A stretch of DNA of 64,000 bases, taken from contig CM065384.1 of assembly GCA_033060915.1 (NCBI GenBank), positions 29,362,501-29,426,500 of the forward strand, in the 5' to 3' direction. The notes under the pieces were generated by a model that did no database searches, was not told the origin of the DNA, and worked only from the letters and a program-made list of their open reading frames with translations. Source of the DNA: Euryodendron excelsum. Its lineage: Eukaryota; Streptophyta; Magnoliopsida; Ericales; Pentaphylacaceae. This document shows, in pieces, positions 11,205 to 23,473 of this stretch (position 1 is its first letter; each line of letters begins with the position of its first letter). The position numbers were made by a program, and so were the translations under genes.

Positions 11205-11500
11205 CTAGTTCAACCCTAGGTTAACTTGACCCTAGTTATCTTAACCCTGGGTTAACTTGACCCTAGTTATCTTAACCCTGGGTTAACTTGACCCTAGTTA
11301 TCTTAATCCTAGGTTAACTTGACCCTAGTAATCTAACCTTAGGTTGACTTGACCCTCGTTGTCTAACCTTAGGCTAACTTGACCCTAGTTGTCCAACCTT
11401 AGGTTAACTTGACTCTAGTTGTCCAACCCTAAGTTACCTGAACCATAGTTAGTTAACCCTAAGTCACTTTAACCTTGGGTTACCCTAAGCTAGTTAACCT
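11205..11500 (+). repeat. 30-31-bp minisatellite inside the LTR
   Basis: The word TTAACTTGACCCTAGTT recurs about every 30-31 bp (starts 11221, 11252, 11283, 11314, 11344, 11374, 11404, 11434), about nine units. Early units are nearly identical and contain the dyad TTAACCCTGGGTTAA; later units drift. Related but non-tandem CCTAAG sequence follows to about 11530. Confidence 0.85.
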
Positions 11501-12842
11501 TAAGTCACCCCCAACCTTAGACCAACCCAACTTAGTTTAGTATACTTCAAGGTTCCAACTCATGGACCTCTTTTCAAGATTCTCCCTATTTAAAACTATT
11601 CTCATAACTCATTCTTCCAAAACCTCCTACACTCCGTATTTAAAAATGCTTTCAAGAATTCCCAACCCTAAGGTGTCCCTATCCTTTTCATGGTTAGGAT
11701 TCCAAAGGAAGGTGATATATCAAGAACAACCTCCAAGGTTGTCCATATTAGGGTTTCAAAGTCCTAAGCATTTTCAAAAACCACTTTCAAAAACTTTTCG
11801 AAGATCTATTTACTGAAACACTCCCAAAATCATACCTCCAAAGTTTTCAAAGCATGACTACAAAACCTTTCCAAAACTTCCTTGAAGTTGTTCCAAAAGC
11901 ATTTCAAAACACTTCAAAATCCCCTTTCAAGATTTCAAGGTTCCATCTCAAAACACTCCACTACCCGATTTCAAATCAAAACACTCAAGTTCTCTTTTTC
12001 CAAAGACCACAAAACGTCTTCAAACTTTTTCAAAGACCCCAAAGCATCTTCAAATTTTTCAAAGACCTCAATGTGTCTTCAAAACATTCCAAAATGTGCC
12101 TATTTTTCATCGGGCTTTTGCTCGAACTACGAATGACTTGATTCTCGCCAAATGAGATACGTAGGCAACCTAAAATGATGCGGTCATAACTTCTACTTCA
12201 ACTCCAACCCCCTTTTCAAAAACTTCAATAAACTCAAATTTTTCATTTCAAACTCCTACAAAACTCCTATGTTTTTAAACTTTTTTCAAAACTTGCATCA
12301 TGCATCATTCATCCGAAAAGTGATGACTAAACCCTATTCAAAATTCTAAAGTGGATATTAAGTAGACAATGGTAACCGGCTATTCTATTGAGTGAATAAC
12401 GGGTGATTAGACATGTAGGTACCGAAAGGGCGGGGTAGAGTGATAATCTTAGGATATCTTCCCTACATGTGGCCAACCCCCGGACCATAGATTTCTGTTT
12501 TAAAAAGACCAAAATGGAGTTATTTTTCAAAATGGCTTAAATCTTTCCAGAGGTTGCCAAATAACCTATTTTCTTAAAAACCCTCTCTTGAGGGAATTTT
12601 CAAAATCTTTTCAAAAACTCTAAATTTAATCTTCGGATCAACACTTAGTTTTAAGTGCCCTAACTCACCTTAATCAAGTTCGGTGGCTACTCTTATTTTC
12701 TAAAAAAAGCCCTTAACCAAACCAATTTTCAATTCAAACCTAGTCGTACTTGTCCTTCTAAGATGACGGGTTCTAGTGACAGAGTTTCTTGCTTTTGTCT
12801 CCGAACTGAAAGGACCTTGGGCCCAAAAACCAGGGCGCAACA

Positions 12843-14205
12843 GCTTGCCTAGACTCGATTGACTGTGTAGAAACGGCCTCCAAAGTAGCATCCTAAGCGG
12901 TTTGATGAGCCATCATGGTTGTCTGCCAGTCGGGCTTCTTGGGAGATGTGATGATCACATCCCCCTAAGGCCCAACTCCTGCAAACTAGATCATAGAAGT
13001 GATGAAACACCTAAATGGATGCTCGCCTAGGTGATGGTCAACCTAGTACCTGTAAAAAGAGCTCTAAACATATAATGGGGTAGGTCGATATCGATAGCCC
13101 AAAGCAACTAAGCTCTATAACGACTGACCTCAGTGACTTGACCAATAAAGAAGAATATGGAAAAGGTACGATGGTACTATGGTACAATGGTATCATAATC
13201 AAGGGCTCACTCACCATAAAAGGTAAACTGAGGATCGGCTACCCTATGTAACTTAAAGAATGTGGCAAGGGAATCTGATGTAATCTTTACCTGGCGGCCT
13301 CTCACTCATGACCGAATGGTCTTAAACCCCGGAGTGTCCAAACTATATGAAATGTTGGCCATAAACTCAGCGACGAGTGTAGCTCTACATTCCCCTCTAA
13401 ATATGGCCAACCCAAGCCACTGGCTCTGAGTAAGCGTATCTAACCAAAAGTAAGGCTCCTTAGCCAACTAAGTGAGAGTCTATTACCTTTCAAGCACAGT
13501 ACCCATCTGACTCCATAAATCGAGGTCTGGGCCTCATGCCTAATGAACCTCGTCTCATCATAAGGTGAAGGCCCATGGTCTCGACCTCTATCACCTTTAC
13601 TAGAAACAATAGCCCGACCTGGCACCTATTCCCTACCAACCATGGTAAAGAACAGTGAACAAGATAATGCTAAGCTACCCTAACCCCTCCTGAAACTAGA
13701 AACAATAAAATGACAATGAAGGAAGCAAGGGAATACCTTGGGGCAGTCGAGAATGTAAGGCTCAAAGCGTGGTGTCAAAGTTGAATTCTGGCAGGTCTTC
13801 GCCGCTTCTTGTAAGCTCTCTCCCTCTTAAACTCTCTTTTCTTAAGGCATTTAAATAGCTCAAATGAGAGTTCAGATGCCTATATATAGAAATCTAGAAT
13901 CCATTTGAATGCTCATGAATGGGCGTTTGAGCGGCAGTATGGGCGTTAGTAGACTTGCACACTATTCAAACATTGTGGCTCAATTCGAACACTCGCTATC
14001 GGTCATGTCAACAATTGCGTTCAAATGCATTAAATGAACGTTCAGATGCCGTTCGAATGCTCAGGACCATGTTCAAATGAAGAAAGACCCCATTCGAACG
14101 CTAGTGCAATTTTTTCAAACTTTTCACCAACTTACAGCTACTAAAGCTAAGAACAAAACCTAAAAAACTACAAAACAAAACAAAACCCATCCTAAATGGT
14201 GTCCT
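12843..14205 (-). other. internal-type island with a degenerate env-like coding relic
   Basis: The island lies between the 3' end of a plus LTR (12842) and the 3' end of a minus LTR (14206). On the minus strand it has an array of GTTCGAATG/CATTCGAACG words (13895-14105), a TATA box at 13881-13888, a purine-rich leader and then broken coding sequence from about 13640 to 13200. One open stretch (13625-13440) includes YDETRFIRHEAQTSIYGVRW, which resembles the N-terminal block of plant env-like transposon ORFs. Several stops and frameshifts follow. The order (word array, TATA, leader, env-like ORF) mirrors the Sirevirus block at 1680-3428. The family assignment is tentative. Confidence 0.4.
13881..13888 (-). 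promoter_or_regulatory. TATA box upstream of the env-like relic
   Basis: TATATATA on the minus strand lies about 240 bp before the degenerate reading frame that starts near 13640, with the TTCGAA-type word array immediately upstream of it (13895-14105). Function is inferred from position only. Confidence 0.4.
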
Positions 14206-15826
14206 TGTTGCGCCTCGATTTTTGAACCAAGCCCTATTGGCTCGGTACTCTCTTGTTAGAATTCATCCTCCTTAAAGGACGAGTGTTACTAAGTTTGAAC
14301 TTAAAACTTGATTTGATTTAAAGGCTTTTCAAAAAAAAATGGGAGTCGCCACCTAACATGGTTAAAGATGTGTTAGGTCACTTAAAAGCTAAATGTAATC
14401 CAAGGACTAAACTTAGGTTTTTCGAAAAGGTTTTGAAAATGTTCTTTTTAAGAAGGTTTTTGGAAAAGATGTCTCAATAATCTTTTGAAAGCCCTTTTGA
14501 AAACGTAACTCCAATTTTGGTCTTCGAAATAGAAATCTATTATTTAAGGGTGGTTACGTATAGGGAAGATATCTTAAGATTATCACCCTATCTCGTCCTT
14601 TCAGTACCTACATGTCTAATCACCCTTAATTCACTCACTTGAATAACCGGTTACTATTATCCACTTAATATCCACTTTAGAATTTTGAAAAATGGGTTTG
14701 GTCATTACTTTTGTTTTTGGATGAATGATGCATAATGTATGTCTTGAATGAGATGTTTGAAAATATGAAAGTTTTGAAAGGATTTGAGATAGGAATTTTG
14801 AATTGATAGAAACTTTTGAAAAGGGAACTTGAGTTGAAATAAAGGTTATGACCGCACCATTTTAGGCTACCTTCCTATCTCATTTGGCTAGAATCAGGTC
14901 ATTCGTAATTCGGGTTAGGACCCGATGGAAAAGAGGCACATTGGGGCCTTCGGAATGCTTTGAAGATACATTGATGTATTTAGAAAGGTTTGAAGACGCG
15001 TTGGGGTCTTTGGAAAAGGAAAACTTGAGAGTTTAGAAAAATGCCTTTAAAAATAGGACTTGGGTTGTTTGAAGTGTTTTTGAATTCGAGTTTGAAGAAG
15101 ATTCTAAATATTTTTGAAATTAACTCAAGAGAGTTTTGAAATGTTTTTTAAACAACTCAAAGAAGTTTTGAAAGTGTTTTAAAGTCTTGTTTTGAAAACT
15201 TTTGAGGTAGAGTTTGGATTAGAAATGCTCTTGTGATCTTGTCTTTTGAAAGCTTTTGAAAGTAGTGTTTAAATACCTTATAAAATACATGTTTAATATT
15301 TCATTACCTTTAAGAGGTTAGTCATTGAGGAACCAAACTCCTTTAGGGCTATGAGTTTTGAAAGTGAGTTTGGAAAAGGGGTTAGAAATTTCTCTTTCGG
15401 CTTTTAAAATCTTAAGGTTGTAGAACCCTTCTTAAATATCTCACTTACACTTGAGCAACCCAAACCATGGAAGGGTTAGGGTTGCTTTAAGAATGTAGTG
15501 TTTGAAAGTCATTTTTGAAAAGGAATTTTGAAAACACTTAGGGTTTTAGAATCCTAATATGGACAACCTTGAAGGTTGTATTTCAAAGTATCACCCTCCC
15601 CTGGAATCCCTAACTATAAAAAGGGTAGGGCTACTTCAGACTTGTGAGTTCTTGAAAACATTTTGAAAATAGTTTTTGAAAAATGTTAAGTGTCTAGCCA
15701 TTTTAGTTGAGGGAAGTTTAAGAGACCTTCTTGGAAGCATTTTTGAAGATAGAGTATAAGAATATTTGAAATGGTTTTGGAGTTGATTTTTGAGATCTAA
15801 AGAGAGTAGGACGTTTTTGAAAGTAT
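14206..15826 (-). repeat. Ogre/Tat-like LTR, 3' part, minus orientation
   Basis: On the minus strand this ends AGGCGCAACA at 14206 and carries the 3'-half blocks of the family: the counterpart of GTAGGTACCGAAAGGACG near 14590-14610 and AGGTAGCCTAAAATGGTGCGG near 14855-14875, with long AAAAG-rich sequence. It stops abruptly at 15826, where a plus-strand LTR of the same family begins, so about 3 kb of its 5' part is missing. Confidence 0.7.
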
Positions 15827-18800
15827 TGTAAGCATCCTATTTTTTCCCGTTCGGCAGTCTCCAATCCATCCAGACTTGTACTCAAGTCAATATGGACGTA
15901 TTCCAATTTAAATTAACTTCCCAAGTCTAATCCCGTCAATCAAACCGCTTCCCAGGCCCGCCGAGCCCGAATAGGGGCAAAATGATCAAAATGCCCTTGG
16001 GGATAATGTTCGGTCCAATTCCAACAAGCACGTCTTTCCGAAGACGGCAAGTCCCCTTTCCAATTCCATTTCCAATTCCAATTCCAATTCTAATTTCAAT
16101 TAAATCTGATGCATCTTTCAAGAAAGTTAATTCCTCAAGGTGGTAAGACCCTCCAATCCGGCACGTTTCTGAGTGAACTCTTCGGAATGGTAAGTCTCTT
16201 CAAACCCGTCGACCGGGACAAGATCTCAAGTCCCCGAGATAGTAGAACAGTCCACCTTTAGCGCCTGCTAGCCTGCCAATACAGAAATGTCCGTTTTGGC
16301 ACGACTTTTGAGAAAGTTAATTCCTCAGGCGCTAAGTCCATTTAGTAGCTTCCCAAGATCAGGCAGTCTTGGGAATGATTGCAAATCGTCAGAGTAGCGG
16401 AAGTACTCGTAAACATCGCAACCGTTAGAGTATCAGAAGTACTCGTAAACAGGTCGATATGGGGAATTGCCAACAAACCCCTGTATCACAGGACCGCCGT
16501 CAGAGTGGCAAAAACACTCAAAACCCAGGTCAACACCGGTGCCCGCTAGCCCACTTCGGTGAAAAATGACCAAACTGCCCCTAAAGCCATTTCGGGCACG
16601 TTTCTCAATAAAGTACCTAAGTCCTCAAAATGATAAGTCCACCTTTCCAAGATCATCTTAAAGGCAATCCGGCATGATTAGGTGCCTTCTAGTCTGTTTC
16701 AGGCCAATTACAAGAATTTCCGGTCAAGATAACCATTTTGTCCCTAGGCATCCGAACGCCCCAGGAACCACACTAGCTCTGGGTATCAAACCGGTAACCT
16801 CCTGAGATTGCTTTTTATAGTATTCCTGGCCTTTCATTATCTTTATGGATCATCCGAGTCAATTCCGGCAAACCCGGTGCGAAATGACTATTTTACCCCT
16901 GGTGGCCCGGTCACCTTTTCCGACCACACCGACTCTGGGTATCAAACCGGTAACCTTCGGGAATATTCTAAATAATGTTTTCAAATCTTGAGTCTTCTTC
17001 CGGGAAATTCTGAGTCCGTCCTGGCAGCTTTCCAGCCTGATTGACCGTTTTGCCCCTAATGGCCCGATCGACCCCTCTAACAAACCCTGACATCCTTTTT
17101 CAAGTCCATTACCCTCCAGGACCCCATTCTAAGGGTTCTTGCCCTTTTTTGGCCTTCTGGGCCATTCCCGGTCCCTTAAATCCTTCCCGGACCTTCTAGA
17201 GTTACTCCTAGTAAAACCAGGCTAAAAATTGCATGGTAATCATTAGTACAGGTGCCCAAATCTTCTGAAGATACGTTGCTTGTCGACCTTAAAACTTTCC
17301 TAAGTGGCTGGAACCACTGCAACAGGCGTCAGGTCATACTTTTCTTTATAAATACATAGTCTTCTCCAACGTGAAAGAGGTCCGCAAACTCAGTCTAAAA
17401 ACCCTACTCTTCAATACACAAAGCTCGTAGCCTCCCTAAACCTTAGTTTTCTTTAGGTTTTCCAAACCCTAGCCCCCATACACAAACCTCAGCTCTCACA
17501 TACTCCCATACACTCATACACTAGGCTCCAAAGCCTCCATTGAAGACTTGAAGTGCTGCAACCTGAAGCACTCGAAGATCAAGACAAGCCCTTGAAGACT
17601 GACGCAAAACGAAGCAAAGACCAAAGCAAAGCAATAAAAACAAAGCACGCAAAATAAAAAAGATATGAGGTAGGCTCTCTATTTAAGTTTACGCATCTTC
17701 CCCCTTTCTCTTCTCTCTCCGAACCCACTTAGGTTTTCTTCTATTTTAGTCTCTCATCTTCTTCCCCTCCCCCCCCCCCCCTCCTTGCATGCTTGCAACA
17801 AGAGTTTTTCCAGTCCATGTGTAAGATTAGGCTACTGGAACGTTACCGTGTCGGGGGCTTTTTTTAGTCTAACCGGAGACCACGTGGGTTTGACCCGCTT
17901 GATTATGTGGTGAAGCCTTTAACTTTGTATGTTCACGACCCCAACTTGCATTGTGCATATCATGATCTTGTATTCTTCCAAAATTCGTTTTCAAACTCGT
18001 TTTCAAAAGCTTGCATCAAAACTGTTTTCAAAACCTGCATCAAAATCTTCTTTTTAGAAACTTGTTTTTAAAATCACAATCCTAAGGTGATTCTAGCCTT
18101 TCCATGATTAGGGTTGCTTTAGGAAAGTGTTACATTTAAAGTGACCAATACGGTCCATATTTTCAAATCCTCGTTGTTTTCAAAACCACTATCTTAAAGT
18201 GGTTCTAATCTTCTTATGGTTAGAATCGGTTTAGGAAAGTGAGATATTTTATATACTTTCTAAAAACTCTCTTTTCAAATCTCTCCCTTCAAAAATCTAT
18301 TTTTCAAAAACTTTTTTTCAAGCTCCTTTTCAAAATACTCTCCTCAAAGTTTACTTTCTAAAAATGCTCCTTAAGTTTCCTTCCTAAACAACTCTTTCCA
18401 AAAATCTCTTTCCCAAAATCTCTTTCCAAAAACTCTCTCAAAGTGTTGTTTTCCAAAAATCTTTTCAAAAACTCTCTCTTCAAAACTCACTTTCTAAAAA
18501 CTCCTCTCTGGGATTTCCTTTCAAAAATCTCCCTTTTTAAAAACTCACTTTCCAAAATCTCTTTTCTTAGAGTCCAAGTCAAGCCCTAGAGCCAACAATT
18601 AGGAAACCCTAATTTCCTTTCCAAAAGTATGATTTCCAATCTTGCCTCAAAACCTAGGTTTTCAAAACCTCCGCCTTTACATCTAAATTATAAGTTTCCA
18701 AAACCTCTTTTCTACATCAAAACTATAGTCTTCCAAATCTAGAGTTTCTAAAACATCATCCTTCCAAATCCATGTCAAATCCAATCTTTCCTTTAGAAAA

Positions 18801-20421
18801 CCAAATCCAATCCCCCGTTTAGGAAACTAGATCCTATCCTCCGTTTTTGAAAACAAAATCAAAACACCTCTTTTAGAAACAAAATACAATCCTTCAATTT
18901 AGGAAATAGGAATCCCACTCCCTCCTAATCTCATACCTTCCTAAACCTTAGGTTTCCAAAACTTAAACTTTCAAATCTTTCCTAAATCTAAACATTCCCT
19001 AATTCCACCCTTTCCTAAATTCCATACCTTTCCAAATCTTAACTTTCCAAATCTAACTTTTCAAATCTTTCTAAACTTCCAAACTTTCCAAATTCGAAAC
19101 TTTCTTAAGTTGAAACTTTCTAAATCCTAAACTTTCTAAAATTCTAAATCTTTCTTAAATCAACCTTTTCTTAATTTGAATCTTTCCAAAATAAACTCTT
19201 TCCTAAATTTTAAACTTTCCTATTTCAAAAACATTCCAATTCTGAAACATTCCCATTTCAAACCTTTTCTATTTCAAAAACTTTCCTAATTCGAAACCTT
19301 TCCTAAAATGACACTTTCCTAAAATGAAACTTTCCTATTTTAAAACTTTTCTAAAATGAAACTTTCCTAATCCGAATCTTTCCTAATCTTTCGAGTCTAT
19401 TATTCGAGTCAAATTTTTTCTCAAAACTTTTCTAAGTCAAGTCAAATCTTTCTTAATCTTAAGTCTTTCCTAAATCCTATCTTCCCAAATCTAGGTTTCC
19501 TAAACTTCTATATTTCCAAATTAAAGTCTAATCTTTTCAATTCCAAGTTCCAAATTCCAATTCAATTTTTTCTTCCGTATCAGATATTCTATTCTCTATC
19601 GGACTCTTGTCCGAACTACAACTGACCTAATTCCTCAAACAAAGGATACGTAGGCAACCCTCATGGGTGCGGTCACAACTTTTTTCCAATCTCCAATTCC
19701 ACAATCTTCTTCAAGTTTCCAATTTCCTAATCTCTTCCAAGTTTCCAATTCCAAATTTCTATTTCCAATTTCTAAAACTTTTCAATTTCAAGTCTATCTT
19801 TTCAAATCTCTTTTAAATCAAATCAATTTCTTTTTAAATCTATTTCCAAATCTATTTTTCAACTCTCTTTTTCTTGCACTTACATATCATGCATCATGTC
19901 TTTTTAAAAATTCTTTTCTAAAGTAAATAGGATTGGACATTTGTTAGTTTAAGACTCTCATAGGTGAATCTAGGGTAAATAGACATGTAAGTACCGCAAG
20001 GGCGGGGTAGGGTGATGGCATAGTGCATCTTCCCTACACGTAACCAACCTCTGAACCTAGGATCACTGTTTTCGAAAGACCAAAACGTAGTTATTTTCTA
20101 AAAAGAGCTTAAATATTTTCTAAAGGTTGCTAAACAACCTGTTTTCTTAAAAACCCTCTCTTGAAAAAGTATTTTGAAAATCGTTTTCAAAAACCCTAGG
20201 TGTAGTATACAGATTGTGCTTAGTTTTTAAGTGACCTAACTCACCTTAATTAAGTTAGGTGGCGACTCCGAATTGTTTTCCAAAAGCCCTTTATTCAAAT
20301 TAATTTTCATTCAAACTTAGTCACGCTCATTCTTCTAGGAGGGTGAGTTCTAACGAGATAGTACAGTACTTTTTCTGCTTGTGTGTGTATTTCCTCAAGT
20401 ACGAAAAATCTGAGCGCGACA
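15827..20421 (+). repeat. Ogre/Tat-like gypsy LTR, full length, with primer site
   Basis: It begins TGTAAGCATCCTATTTTTT and ends TCTGAGCGCGACA, 4595 bp, directly followed by a tRNA-type primer binding site. U3 has CCAATTC microrepeats near 16060, a twice-repeated CAGAGTA-CGGAAGTACTCGTAAAC segment (16387-16455), and TATAAATA at 17347. R/U5 is dominated by CTTTCCTAAA-type repeats (18240-19560), then ACGTAGGCAACCCTCA near 19649 and GGGCGGGGTAGGGTGATGG near 20001. Very long LTRs plus this primer site fit the Ogre/Tat branch of plant Ty3/gypsy. It is most similar to the LTR at 33406. Confidence 0.8.
17347..17354 (+). promoter_or_regulatory. TATA box of the Ogre-like LTR
   Basis: TATAAATA is followed by a conserved downstream block (CTCC-ACGTGAAAGAGGT, near 17365) seen at equal spacing in the LTRs at 23474 and 33406. 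A weakened GC-rich dyad (GGCTGGAACCACTGCAACAGG, near 17303-17325) is just upstream. Confidence 0.65.
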
Positions 20422-20442
20422 ACTGGCGACTCCACTGGGGAC
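20422..20442 (+). other. primer binding site
   Basis: TGGCGACTCCACTGGGGAC (20424-20442) follows the LTR end after two bases. Primer sites beginning TGGCGACTC are typical of Ogre/Tat-type elements and are reported as tRNA-Arg type; I have not matched it to a tRNA. It fixes this LTR as a 5' LTR and its strand as plus. Confidence 0.75.
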
Positions 20443-23400
20443 ACTTAGAGGGTTAGGCCGTAGCCATGTCTCTTTACCCTTCACCCATGTAGGGTCTTCA
20501 ATTAACTTGTTCAATCCTATTCACTTTAAATTTTCAAAACCAAATTTTCAATATTGTTTTAAAAAAAACATGCATTTATTCATATTATCTTGTATTAAGT
20601 GTCATCCACATACTAACTCTTGCATCTTTATTTTGTAGGTGCGCTTTTTGTTTAAATTTTAATAACTTTTGTACTTGAATGTGATGACCATGATGAATGG
20701 GAGTTGTTGGGATCTTTCCTCCGCTTTCAAAAATCACACACACACTGCACGTGCACTTGCATTCTGCATACTTGCATTTTTACTCTGATAAGACCCTTCT
20801 AGTTAGAAAGGGGGAACGGTATATTGGTTGTGGGCAAGATGTTGTGTCAGTTTCTTCGCCTACGGTCTCTTGGTGGTTCCCCCGCTCAGATCACCAACCG
20901 ATAATGGCATCACCTCGGGGAGTGGGCCTAGGTTTGAAGATCCGGGAACTGAGCCTTATTAGGATGCATTAGCCAACCCTCAACCTCATGCTCATATAGA
21001 CATCTTGCATAGCCGAACCTCTGCCGGATTTAAGACACGCGCATTGTTTTCAAAACCATGGAGGAAAGGGCGACTGCTCTTACTTTTATTTATACCAGTT
21101 TATTCATGTTATTATAATAACTGTATTCTTACTGTTATAATGCTTGTCTAATTGCTCATACATGCATATGTACTTCAACTGTATTCTCTTTCCTTATACT
21201 ATATGCATCCATTTTCATGCATCCCGTATTCCATGTCAAAACGAGAGTTCCAAGTAACTCAAGTCACTGCATTCTCATGCATATGATCAACCCAAAGAGA
21301 GTGACATCTAGTTCACTCTCCCTTACATTAAACCTACCCAAACCCTAAGGGTTCCCACGTAACCCTAAGGACTCATGGCATGCATATCAATTCATTCCAT
21401 AAGAGGGGCTCCAATCCCTCTATGCTCATGGAGATAGGGTTGCCAAGAAGACAAGGGGCAATCGATCAACAAAGTCTCTCAACATCAAGCTCGAAGAAGG
21501 CAAATCTGAAGACTCAAGAGTAGCTTAGGATTTTTAATGTAAAAGTAGATAGGTGGAAGTCCAAAGGAAAATGTTCCCCCTCCCCCCTATTGAAATGTAT
21601 TTCAATTCTTTTGTATCTTAAACCCAAAATGTACTGCTTTATTCTATGCGAATGAATGGGTGGAGGAACGGATGAATGGATGAAGTTTTCCACTTGACGG
21701 TAAGGTATCTGCACACAGGAACAAACCCCCTATCTCCAAAAGTGAGTAAACACATCAAGTTTAGTTTCTCTCTCAAGTAGGGTCACCCCTAGGATATGCA
21801 TTGCATAGAAATTTTCAAATCAAAGCACTAACTTCTCTTTTGTTTCTTGTCTTCTATCCTCCCCCTCCTCATCTCCAAATACTAAGAGAATCAAAGGCAA
21901 AAGCAAGATAAGAAGGGGGTTTTCTAAATCACTCACGTATTATCATCATATTGCTTACACTTTCACTTCTTTTATGCTCATGCACCCATATCCATTCCAA
22001 GACAAGAGTTCCAAGAAACTCAAGTCATTTCGTTCTCATGCATCTAATCAACCGTAGAGAGAAAGGAGCAATCCAATCTCATGTTAATCGAACTTACCAA
22101 AACTCCTACGGGTTCTTAAACCCTAAGGATTCATGACATGCATAGAACCATATCTCGAGAGAGACCCAAATCTCTCTTAGTCCATGGAGGCGGGATTGCC
22201 CAAATAAGAAAACATCAAAGAGGTATTGTGTTGCATAATAGGGGCAAAACCCCACCTCTAAAATGGACTTGTCATCATGCCTAGATTCCCTCAAAGAAGG
22301 GACGTTCATAGGACATGCATCGCATAGAACCTCCAACTTCACATGTTGATTGCATTCTGTTTTTCTTTTTCTTTTTGTAGGTCAGAGAGTAGAACTGAAT
22401 TCATGGAATCCCTCTAGTACCCCACCAAGTTCAAACTCATGGAAGGATGAGCCTGGTTGTTAGAAGAGGCCAAACCTACATCAGGGAGTAACAAGAACTA
22501 ACCATCCATCAACAAGACGTTACCTCCACACCATGCCGCGACAACTACCGTCCATGCAAAAGGAGGCTTCACTGTTTGCAAAATCCTATCGCACTCGTGC
22601 ATTGCTATAAAAGAATCTCTTAACTTCCAAATGCATGCCAAACACTGCAAAAGATCTGTCAATTCGCCCTCCGTCGTTTGGTGATACACCCAAGGAATGA
22701 AACACTAAAGTAGTCGGCAGTGTTTCAAAACCCTGTTAAGGGTTCTCACCAAGAGGCCCACAAGAAAAGGGACGTTTTCATAAAATTCATCTGTTTCCTT
22801 TTTATCTTTTTATTTCTTGCATATGTTATTTAAATAAACACTGCATCCCATGTAATCATGTTTTTAAATGAAAATAGGTAATTCTTCCCAGTTTATCCCC
22901 TTTGTCTCATACTCTTGTGGACAATTGTTGCGTTTAAGGATTCTTTCCTTTTAGTAATGACTTGACTTGACTTGACTGGAAGGATAGGATAGCATGGGCA
23001 ACCCACCCAAAGGGGGTTAAAACATTTGAGAGACTAAGAGAGAGAGTGAGAGATAGAAGGAAGGCAATCTCAACAAAGATGTGTGAATTTTATTGAAGAG
23101 GCGACACTTTATGATATCCTGGCTTGGTGATGGGTAGCCAAGTCCCCAAAATGATGAGAAGCCATTATTCTATTTATTCCAAATAAACAGTACCCTTTGC
23201 TCAGCCCACTGGAGCCGTACATAATTTCTTTTTAGATATCCTCAAACCAAGAACCATCCCCCACATTAGGGTAAGCACAGAATAGTTGATTTGATAGAAC
23301 ATGTAGTCACTGACATAAACACATCATCCCTGGGAATATTGTCTAAATTTTGTACTAAGGCTTTATGGACTAAGCAATTCAATTTAAAATGATTAGAGGC

Positions 23401-23473
23401 CCTTAATTCTGCTACCATACACAAAAATATCCCCTTTGCTTAACCCACTAGTGCCTCATGAAAAGAAGAAGAT
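20443..23473 (+). mobile_element. internal region of the Ogre-like element, non-coding
   Basis: About 3 kb lies between the primer site and the next LTR. It opens with a leader typical of these elements (GTTAGGCCGTAGCCATGTC, near 20452; CTTGGTGGTTCCCCCGCTC, near 20870). I find no gag, protease, RT, RNase H or integrase motif in any frame, so the copy is non-autonomous or has lost its coding region. The sequence near 23190-23220 and 23430-23460 repeats CCCTTTGCT-AGCCCACTGGAGCC in two diverged copies. Confidence 0.6.

Larger units (their letters stand above)
8378..12842 (+). repeat. Ogre/Tat-like gypsy LTR, near full length
   Basis: It starts TGTAAGCTTCCCATTTTTG and ends GGGCGCAACA, about 4.47 kb. 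It contains the blocks shared by all copies of this family here: CGTTTTGCCCCTAA with repeated nearby words, a TATA-like CTAAATATC at 9790, a CATGACCCCCGTTGCATTTTG block near 10320, long CTTTTCAAAA-rich low-complexity sequence, ATACGTAGGCAACC near 12157, and GTAGGTACCGAAAGGGCGG near 12415. Two GC-rich hairpins sit just upstream of the TATA-like box. Low-complexity frames inside it (for example 11562-12141) are not genes. No Ogre-type primer site follows at 12843, so this may be a 3' or solo LTR. Confidence 0.75.

Noticed and set aside
11205..11530. AACCCTA-like words resembling telomere repeat
   Set aside because: The period is 30-31 bp, not 7, and the unit is TTAACTTGACCCTAGTT. It lies inside an LTR, so it is a minisatellite and not an interstitial telomere.
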